Origin: JAEZBP01 sp963832725
Lineage (GTDB): Bacteria; Myxococcota_A; Polyangia; Polyangiales; Sandaracinaceae
Reading direction: 5' to 3'
DNA: 64,000 nucleotides
Assembly: GCA_963832725.1 (NCBI GenBank)
Contig: CAWHVG010000001.1
Location: forward strand, 248,001-312,000
The stretch's first letter is position 1. Each line of letters begins with the position of its first letter. The translations under genes were made by a program, and so were the position numbers. A model generated the notes under the pieces. The model worked only from the letters and a program-made list of their open reading frames with translations. It did not search any database and was not told the DNA's origin. Below are positions 59,201 through 64,000 of this stretch, in pieces.

Positions 59201-59313
59201 ATCGGCGCGACCCGGGCGTCGAAGTACGAATACGAGTGCGGCTCGGCAGGCTGGCAGCCAGCGGCGACCAAAGCGACGAGGAGCACGGCGGATCGTAGGG
59301 ACTCTCGCACCAC
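56254..59313 (-). CDS. HzsA-like lipoprotein with CXnCH motifs and beta-propeller repeats
   Basis: About 1,019 residues. A GTG at 59313 (or 59310) gives a signal ending in the lipobox VAAGC; longer in-frame starts exist. Four Cys-His motifs occur. Three have unusual spacing: CARSPSGGGCH (CX8CH), CDGSQCH (CX4CH) and CMFLNCH (CX4CH). One is canonical, CGGCH, near the C terminus. The middle carries PD40/WD40-like propeller strands (DFDPAFAPDGRIVFASSRGN, EIQPSFMTDGRLIFTSEKRE). The layout is that of proteins annotated as hydrazine-synthase-alpha-like, found widely outside anammox bacteria, where the function is not known. It is likely an outer-membrane or periplasmic cytochrome-like protein. It faces the terminator of the HEAT gene upstream, so it is probably a separate transcript. 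Confidence 0.8.
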   Translation of the reverse strand: MVRESLRSAVLLVALVAAGCQPAEPHSYSYFDARVAPILQGCARSPSGGGCHLPKANGTSLGNLDVSSYDSLMRRDDVLPAYGPYSVGLLLLKTGAPIDVEVETFDPDPANHFVTVTTDIRHNNGQTIDLGSQGYAQLKQWIEAGYPRNGVPDETTQQSLGECRHGVGDGPGWDPGFADRYPDAYQSFVDTVQPVFRRRCDGSQCHGTPVADFYLSCGDNDDEKRWNFWVSVQHLTSPASTSELLRRPLTTFRGGVFHEGGNVFGSTDDPDYDALRAWSEALVMNHPDAIAPPTGISDGLRFFANRVQPTLVRKGCMFLNCHSPSMFHDLRLRGGAEGVFSRIATQHNYELSRLLLALDSPDPNESRIIGKNLFPPEQLPGSPGIFHRGGSLFEEFGSAGGAPNNATPDDCASFDADNGDLNEVPGYCILVRWHEIERQEAIASGEIFDDTGVVRSVVWISRPTGVGEPRDFDTYRPGADLVMAPATYDATTGDLSLGASSSVLGGCGLSSAMADLRGTAVSWDGTRIAFAARSSASAPLRLYWMQSDGTGCELIPGIAPAMDQQDGILEHDFDPAFAPDGRIVFASSRGNLDENILGRAGPTLTPAALQPNANLYIYDPSSSEVRQMTYLLNQEIQPSFMTDGRLIFTSEKREPDFHQLAGRRQNLDGADYHPLFAQRDSVGYHSATEIVELFNRDLAIVAAPVDAADGAGAIVIANRSIGPDQDDRDPHDRFYIHSQRFPVQSAFDGGAGAYRSPAALPSGRILLSCDQTARDLTSGGYDFQICELDPHTGRVRVLGGASGMADIEPVPVLARAARSIFQSRIDEPNADTHVDGSATDAQIDVLDFDVLATLLFSNTRIGRPLDRDIGGFDVFAELPPPAGTSSFGELGGDVVSDDFGQVYVHRNNLGHVPLNADGSASFRIVGGLPIVLQVTGHDGQPLSFADGAPFSGVMTQREEMQFYPGERARQSFRRVLFNPLCGGCHGSLSGRELDNAADVDILTHASEVMTQGQDPIDLR

Positions 59314-59418
59314 GGCCGCAGCATACACCCTCGGCGCCCTCCGATGAAGCTGGGAAACCACCATTGAGCCCACCCCTTCACCACGAAATGTTCCATTTGT
59401 GCTGCACACAACCGGCAC

Positions 59419-59453
59419 AAAAAAAGCGCCCGGGGACCGAAATCCCCGAGCGC
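59419..59453 (-). terminator. Rho-independent terminator after the HEAT-repeat gene
   Basis: On the minus strand, stem GCGCTCGGGGA (59453-59443) with TCCCCGGGCGC (59436-59426), 10 of 11 pairs, loop of 6, followed by seven Ts (59425-59419). It is the clearest terminator in the window and separates the HzsA-2/HEAT unit from HzsA-1. Confidence 0.93.
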
Positions 59454-59496
59454 CTCCCCAAACGGGCCCGTCCCCTGCGAGGTCCCTCGGTCTCCT

Positions 59497-60381
59497 CTAC
59501 ATGTGCAGCGCCACGTCGATGGCGTCGCGCACGATGGAAACCGCCTCCACCTCGCGCTGCGCGGTCAGAGCCGCGCGAGCATCTCCACTTCCGATGCGGC
59601 CGAGCGCCCAGGCGGCCGCCTGGCGGACCATCGGGTCCGAGTCGCCGCTGAGCATGCCGACGAGCGCCGGCGCCGCGTCCGTGACCCCGAACTCGCCGAG
59701 CGCCAGCGCCGAGTGCCTACGCACCTGCCCCGACTCGTCGGCGAGCAGCCCCATCAGCGGCTCGTAGTCACGGAAGAAGTTCACGTAGAGCACCTGCTGC
59801 ACCGCGGCCTCTCGCACGCTGGCGTCGGAGTCTCCGAACGCCTGCACGATGCCCGCGACCGCTGCCGGTGCGTTGATCCGGCCGAGCCCGTGGACGACCG
59901 CCTGCCGGACGCTGGCGTCCGAGTCGCTCAGCGCGTCGACCAGGTAGGTCACGCCGTGCGGGTCCATGAACTCGCCCAGCGCCTCGGCCGCTCGAGCCCG
60001 GCGAACCGGATCCGAGTCGGACGCGAGAACCGTCCGCACCTCGTGGAAGACCGCCGCGAACCCGAAGGTGCGCCGCCGCAGCCACCAGGCCGAGATCTCA
60101 CGCACCCGCGAGTCGTCGTTCTCGAGGAGCTGACGCTCGACCAGCGGCACGCAGGTGTGACACTCCACGCGCTCGCCGTACTCGAGCATCGCGAACATGC
60201 GCTCGGGCGATCCGCTCTGGATGACCGCCATCAGCGCGTCCTGGCTCGGCGCCTGCGTTCCAGGGCTGAGCTCCCCTTCGTGCGAGTAGCCCCGCGCCGA
60301 GTCGTTGCCGTCCTGCGCCCACGCCGGGGCGGCGAGGAGCAAGAGAGCGGCCGGGCAGACCACGGTTGCGATGTGCTTCAT
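59497..60381 (-). CDS. Exported HEAT-repeat protein
   Basis: About 294 residues. The ATG at 60381 follows GGAG by 9 bp; upstream in-frame starts at 60426 and 60453 would lengthen the signal. The signal peptide is MKHIATVVCPAALLLLAAPAWAQ. A Cys pair (ECHTCVPLVERQL) lies at about residues 75-78. The rest is at least five HEAT repeats with the repeated phrase SDASVRQAVVHGLGRI, DSDASVREAAVQQVLY, ESGQVRRHSALALGEFG and DPMVRQAAAWALGRIG. HEAT proteins are protein-binding scaffolds; this one acts in the periplasm or outside. It starts 68 bp after the HzsA-like gene on the same strand, so they are probably co-transcribed and may act together. Confidence 0.85.
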   Translation of the reverse strand: MKHIATVVCPAALLLLAAPAWAQDGNDSARGYSHEGELSPGTQAPSQDALMAVIQSGSPERMFAMLEYGERVECHTCVPLVERQLLENDDSRVREISAWWLRRRTFGFAAVFHEVRTVLASDSDPVRRARAAEALGEFMDPHGVTYLVDALSDSDASVRQAVVHGLGRINAPAAVAGIVQAFGDSDASVREAAVQQVLYVNFFRDYEPLMGLLADESGQVRRHSALALGEFGVTDAAPALVGMLSGDSDPMVRQAAAWALGRIGSGDARAALTAQREVEAVSIVRDAIDVALHM

Positions 60382-60449
60382 GACACCCTTCTCCATCCGG
60401 CGCTGGTTCATGACATGGCGCTGCATGACGCCTCCCGACTTCCGCGCGC

Positions 60450-62684
60450 TCACGGTGCCCCCGCAGACGAGTAGTCGTAGCCGCCTTCGACGTTCCAGCG
60501 TGTGTAGTACTGACCACCGAGGTCGGCGGCGCGGATCAGCGTGAGGCGATCCTCGCGGCTGACGGTCACGCCCTGATCCTCCGGGTGCATCGGCCCGGAG
60601 GCGAATGCGATGTCGGAGTCGTCACCCTCGGCGGTCATGTTCATGACCTCGACCATCCGGCTGCGACGGGCGAAACCGGGGATGATCCACTCCGGCGGGA
60701 CGTCGCCGGTGGCCATGGCGTCACCCATCATCGACGACGGGTAGAGCAGCGAGACGTACGAGGCCGGATAGGTCACCGTCTCTCGCTCGTAGTAGGTCTC
60801 GGTCGGCGTGTCGCTGAGGTTCAGATAGGGGATCTGGTAGGTCAGCATCTGGCCGTCCATCGTGGTCACGTTGACCGTGTAGGAGCGGCCGGCGTAGGGG
60901 TCGCTGGCTCCTCCGTCGTGGCAGCTCACACAGTTGCGGTCGAGGACGTCCTGGATGTTCTCGCGGCTGGCCGCGCCGTACCAGGGCAGCTCGATGCGCT
61001 CCGGGATGGTCTTGAAGGTGTCCATGTCCGGGCCGACCTGCTGCGCGAGCGTCGTCGGGCCCATCCGCGGCTGCACCGTCTCCGAGCGCGACGCGTGGCA
61101 GCCACCGCAGTTGCGGGTCTCGCCGGGCATCGCCTGGATCCAGAGGAGCTGGTTCCGGATCGACATGCCGTAGCGGTCGATCGGCTGCAAGTGGTAGGGC
61201 AGGTAGGGCGGCAGCGCCGCGCGCCACGAGCCGTCCGCGTAGACCGGCGTCTCGCCCATGATGGCCGCGCCGTCGTGCATGGTGAGGCCGAACTGACCGA
61301 CCGAGCCGATCTCGGCCGAGAAGCCCTCGATGATGCGGACCTTGACCGCGTCGCCGAGCGCCTCGTTCAGCGGCGTGCCGGAGAACTGCGCGCCGTCGAC
61401 GTGCTCGTTCAGCGAGGTCTGGGTGATGTCGATCGAGCCGATGATGGCCGGCTGCGAGGGATCCGGGTTCTGCACGACCGCCGCGATGACCGGGGGCTCG
61501 TCGCGAGGCGCCGCCGGCATGGCGTAGAGGTCCCAGAAGCCCGGGCGGTCGAAGATCAGCGTGCGCTGCTGCGTCGGATCGTCGGCGTTCGGATCGAAGA
61601 GGTAGACGCCGAAGTCGGGCGCGGTGGCCGCGATCTCGTTGCGGTCGTTCACGTCGCCGTCGGCCCACGACACGATGTAACGGCCGTCGCCGAGCGCCCG
61701 CGGGTTGCGGTAGCGGCCCACGCCGCTGGGCGGCGAGGACTCGTCGAGCGGCACGGCCGGCGTCAGCGAGGTGAAGGTCGCCTGCTGGACGTCGATCTGG
61801 AGCCGCGGGTCGGTCGAGGTCCGGGAGCGCGCGTCGACGTACATCAGCGCGCCTGCCTGGATGGTGCCGCGGCGGCTGGTGGCCACGCTGACGAAGCGGC
61901 CCGGCTCGACCTCTTGCGCCTGGATGAGGCTGTTGAAGTTCTTGTTGAACTGGCCCGCGACCGCCTGGATGTTCGTGCAGTCCGGGTTCATGTGGAAGAG
62001 CTTCACGTCGTTGACGGGGCCGAGGTGCTCCCAGCGCGAGAAGCCAATCGTGCCGTCGCTCATCAGGAAGGGCGCGGCCGAGTGCGAGAGGTTCTGCGAG
62101 CAGACCCTGCGGTCGGCGTCACCCGTCTGGACGCTGATGGTGGCCATCTGCGTGACGACGCGGCTGTGCTCGTACTCGTCGGCGCGGGTGCCCATCTGCG
62201 TGTAGGGCTCGTTCGTCACGAACGCGATGCGGTCGCCCGGAATGAAGATGGGCTTCACGTCGTGGTAGTCGCCGAAGGTGAGCTGCCGGACGTCGCCCGT
62301 CCCGTCCACGTTCGCGAGGAAGAGGTGGTACTTGTCGTCGCCGGCGTGCCGCATCGAGAAGACGACCTTCTGGCCGTCGAAGCTCACGTCGGAGCCGTTG
62401 ATGTCCACCTGGTCGAACGTCTCGGTCAGGTTCGTCAGCGTCCCGTCCGGCGTAGGCGGCGAGAGCACGAACACGCCGCCGCCCGGTTGATAGCGGAGGT
62501 AGTCGATCGTCTGACCGTTCCCTCCGGACACGTTGTCGCCGCTCTGGCCCTGGTAGGCGCGCTGGACGAAGACGAGCGCCTCCACCCCGGGGAGGACGCT
62601 GTCACCCGTCCCTCCGCCGCCTCCGCAGCCGGTCGCGGCGAAGGCCACCAGCGACGCCAAACACGTCACCGTGAGCCTTGCCAT
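60450..62684 (-). CDS. Second HzsA-like lipoprotein with two canonical heme-binding motifs
   Basis: 744 residues. The ATG at 62684 follows GAGGGA and begins a signal ending in AATGC, a lipobox. Two canonical c-heme sites are seen in the C-terminal half: RNCGGCHASRSE and RNCVSCHDGGAS. The N-terminal ~400 residues are propeller-like: VSFDGQKVVFSMRHAGDDKYHLFLANVDG, FGDYHDVKPIFIPGDRIAFVTNE, SRWEHLGPVNDVKLFHMNPD and PRALGDGRYIVSWADGD. This architecture matches the hydrazine synthase alpha subunit family, in which two c hemes are carried, but here outside any anammox context. It is the first gene of a unit with the HEAT protein. Its role as an electron-transfer or catalytic cytochrome is inferred only. 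Confidence 0.85.
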   Translation of the reverse strand: MARLTVTCLASLVAFAATGCGGGGGTGDSVLPGVEALVFVQRAYQGQSGDNVSGGNGQTIDYLRYQPGGGVFVLSPPTPDGTLTNLTETFDQVDINGSDVSFDGQKVVFSMRHAGDDKYHLFLANVDGTGDVRQLTFGDYHDVKPIFIPGDRIAFVTNEPYTQMGTRADEYEHSRVVTQMATISVQTGDADRRVCSQNLSHSAAPFLMSDGTIGFSRWEHLGPVNDVKLFHMNPDCTNIQAVAGQFNKNFNSLIQAQEVEPGRFVSVATSRRGTIQAGALMYVDARSRTSTDPRLQIDVQQATFTSLTPAVPLDESSPPSGVGRYRNPRALGDGRYIVSWADGDVNDRNEIAATAPDFGVYLFDPNADDPTQQRTLIFDRPGFWDLYAMPAAPRDEPPVIAAVVQNPDPSQPAIIGSIDITQTSLNEHVDGAQFSGTPLNEALGDAVKVRIIEGFSAEIGSVGQFGLTMHDGAAIMGETPVYADGSWRAALPPYLPYHLQPIDRYGMSIRNQLLWIQAMPGETRNCGGCHASRSETVQPRMGPTTLAQQVGPDMDTFKTIPERIELPWYGAASRENIQDVLDRNCVSCHDGGASDPYAGRSYTVNVTTMDGQMLTYQIPYLNLSDTPTETYYERETVTYPASYVSLLYPSSMMGDAMATGDVPPEWIIPGFARRSRMVEVMNMTAEGDDSDIAFASGPMHPEDQGVTVSREDRLTLIRAADLGGQYYTRWNVEGGYDYSSAGAP

Positions 62685-62931
62685 TCCACTTCCCTCTTTC
62701 ATTGCCGCCTCCACCACGGGTTCTCCGTGCGGGAACGCCGTGCAGCCTTCGGACCAAGGCGGCTTCCCCAACGGATCCGACTCGATACGAGCCGAGCACC
62801 TCGATCTTGGGGGTCCGCTACCCCCGACGCGGCCCGGGAGATGGGGGTCGAGCCCCCCAAGCCCTCTCGCGGGGCCCGCGGGACGGCTCGGGGGCAGACG
62901 CACGCGCCCGGCGCGCTATAGTTGCCGCGAC

Positions 62932-64000
62932 ATGAGGCACCGTGAACACCGCGCCGCGACGGTCGCCGTCCTCCTCGCGGGCGTCGTCATCGCCACGACG
63001 GCCACCGCGCACGCCGACGGACTGACGGATTTTTCGTCCTCCTTCGAAGCCGCGCTGACGTCCGAGAGCTGGGCCCTCGCCCTCGGCATCATGTTCGTCG
63101 CCGGGCTGCTGACCTCGCTCACCCCCTGCGTCTACCCGATGATCGCCGTGACGGTGAGCGTCTTCGGCGCCAGCGAGGCCAAGTCGAAGGTGCACGCCGC
63201 CGGGCTGTCGACGATGTACGTGCTCGGGATGTGCGCGCTCTTCACGCCGCTCGGGCTGGTGGCGGGGTTGAGCAGCCAGGTCTTCGGCTCCGCTCTCGCC
63301 TCCCCGTGGGTGGTCTTCCCGCTCGCCGTCTTCTTCGTGGCCATGGCGGTATCCATGTTCGGCGCGTTCGAGCTGAGCCTGCCGCCGGCGCTGCAGAACC
63401 GCCTCGCTCAGATGGGGGGCCTGGGCCCCAAGGGCGCGTTCGTGCTGGGACTGGTCGGCGGGCTGATCGCGGCGCCCTGCACCGGCCCCATCCTCGGCTT
63501 CCTGCTCGGCTGGATCGGGCAGACCCGCAACGCGGTCTTCGGGGCGGCGGCGCTCTTCAGCTACTCGCTGGGCCTGGGGCTGTTGACCTGGCTGGTCGGC
63601 ACCTTCGCCATCGCGCTTCCGAAGTCGGGCCGCTGGCTCGAGTGGGTGAAGAGCTTCTTCGGCATCGTGATGATCGGCGCCGCGCTCTGGTTCACGCGGG
63701 ACTTCATCGGCCTCGGACACGCAGTGGAGCGGACCGGGCAGTGGCTGGCGGCGGCGATCATCCTGGTGGTGGTCGGGATCGGCATCGGCGCCGTCCACCT
63801 CAGCTTCCACGGCGCCAGCAAGGCCGTCCTGGCCCGCAAAGCGAGCGGCATCCTCATGGCCGTGGCCGGCGGGATCGCGTTGGCGCTCTGGCTGAACGCG
63901 CCGCCGGTGCTGCCGCCCGGCGCCGAGATCGCCTGGATGGACGACTACGACGCGGCCCGGGAGATGGCCCAGAGCCAGGGCAAGCCGCTCTTGGTCGACT
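62932..64000 (+). CDS. DsbD-like thiol:disulfide transporter, C-terminally truncated by window edge
   Basis: The first 356 residues are present. The ATG at 62932 starts a signal (MRHREHRAATVAVLLAGVVI ... AHA). There is no room for the N-terminal DsbD-alpha domain, so the form is closer to a CcdA/DsbD-beta core with a thioredoxin tail. Membrane spans carry the two core Cys: LLTSLTPCVYPMIAVTV and GGLIAAPCTGPILGFLLG. The last residues seen (MDDYDAAREMAQSQGKPLLVD) are the start of a thioredoxin-like domain. It moves reducing power across the inner membrane, for example to keep apocytochrome CXXCH cysteines reduced. It diverges from the HzsA-like gene, and both could serve periplasmic cytochrome assembly. 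Confidence 0.88.
   Translation, partial: MRHREHRAATVAVLLAGVVIATTATAHADGLTDFSSSFEAALTSESWALALGIMFVAGLLTSLTPCVYPMIAVTVSVFGASEAKSKVHAAGLSTMYVLGMCALFTPLGLVAGLSSQVFGSALASPWVVFPLAVFFVAMAVSMFGAFELSLPPALQNRLAQMGGLGPKGAFVLGLVGGLIAAPCTGPILGFLLGWIGQTRNAVFGAAALFSYSLGLGLLTWLVGTFAIALPKSGRWLEWVKSFFGIVMIGAALWFTRDFIGLGHAVERTGQWLAAAIILVVVGIGIGAVHLSFHGASKAVLARKASGILMAVAGGIALALWLNAPPVLPPGAEIAWMDDYDAAREMAQSQGKPLLVD

Noticed and set aside
56254..62684. True hydrazine synthase of anammox metabolism
   Set aside because: No other anammox genes (HzsB/C, hydrazine dehydrogenase) are present and the genome context is heterotrophic; only HzsA-like architecture is shared.

Overview
The window is high-GC DNA with dense, short-spaced genes. 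It most likely comes from a myxobacterium (phylum Myxococcota, probably Polyangiales/Sandaracinaceae-like). This is inferred from gene content: DUF4388 (PATAN) proteins, thrombospondin-type-3/OmpA lipoproteins, a very large TPR protein, FAS1 lipoproteins and hydrazine-synthase-alpha-like lipoproteins. Most of it is chromosomal housekeeping sequence. I see no prophage, transposase, integrase or CRISPR array.

Layout. 1-350: 5' end of glmM (minus). 891-2926: two FAS1-domain lipoproteins closed by a clear terminator. 3136-3957: a stand-alone E2-type acyltransferase preceded by a 162-bp tandem duplication. 4323-11395: an envelope pair (minus), a TamB-like AsmA/DUF490 protein and a lipidated Omp85/TamA-like protein. 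11692-13822: universal stress protein, oligoribonuclease and a small exported membrane protein. 13988-16250: MarR regulator, BKACE enzyme and crotonase, a compact acyl-CoA operon. 16557-22001 (minus): yajC-secD-secF export genes, then recJ. 22597-28502: glnE overlapping a receiver/DUF4388/TPR protein. 28593-29513: ilvE. 29812-34704 (minus): zinc-ribbon coiled-coil protein, a CAU tRNA, and rpoD preceded by dnaG. 35160-38516: intramembrane CPBP protease, HAD phosphatase, nadC, birA. 38634-39890: CAP-domain exported protein. 40069-42514: ygfZ, an A-type Fe-S carrier, and an rpoH-type sigma factor behind a pair of matching palindromes. 42930-54141: giant TPR protein, receiver/DUF4388 protein, membrane protein, DUF4398 lipoprotein, OmpA lipoprotein, TPR/beta-barrel protein. 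54274-56151: long-chain acyl-CoA ligase. 56254-64000: two HzsA-like multiheme lipoproteins, a HEAT-repeat exported protein and the start of a DsbD-like thiol transporter.

Functional themes are outer-membrane and export biogenesis (tamA/tamB, secDF-yajC, OmpA cluster), transcription/replication core (rpoD, dnaG, rpoH, recJ, orn), Fe-S handling (ygfZ with the A-type carrier) and a periplasmic cytochrome-like module at the right end.

Two cautions. First, eight otherwise conserved genes are broken by ten frameshifts, and every one is explained by a single extra nucleotide. This looks like uncorrected insertion error in a long-read assembly rather than biology, though I cannot prove it. Second, many intergenic gaps hold tandemly duplicated palindromic elements or long inverted repeats whose role is unknown.
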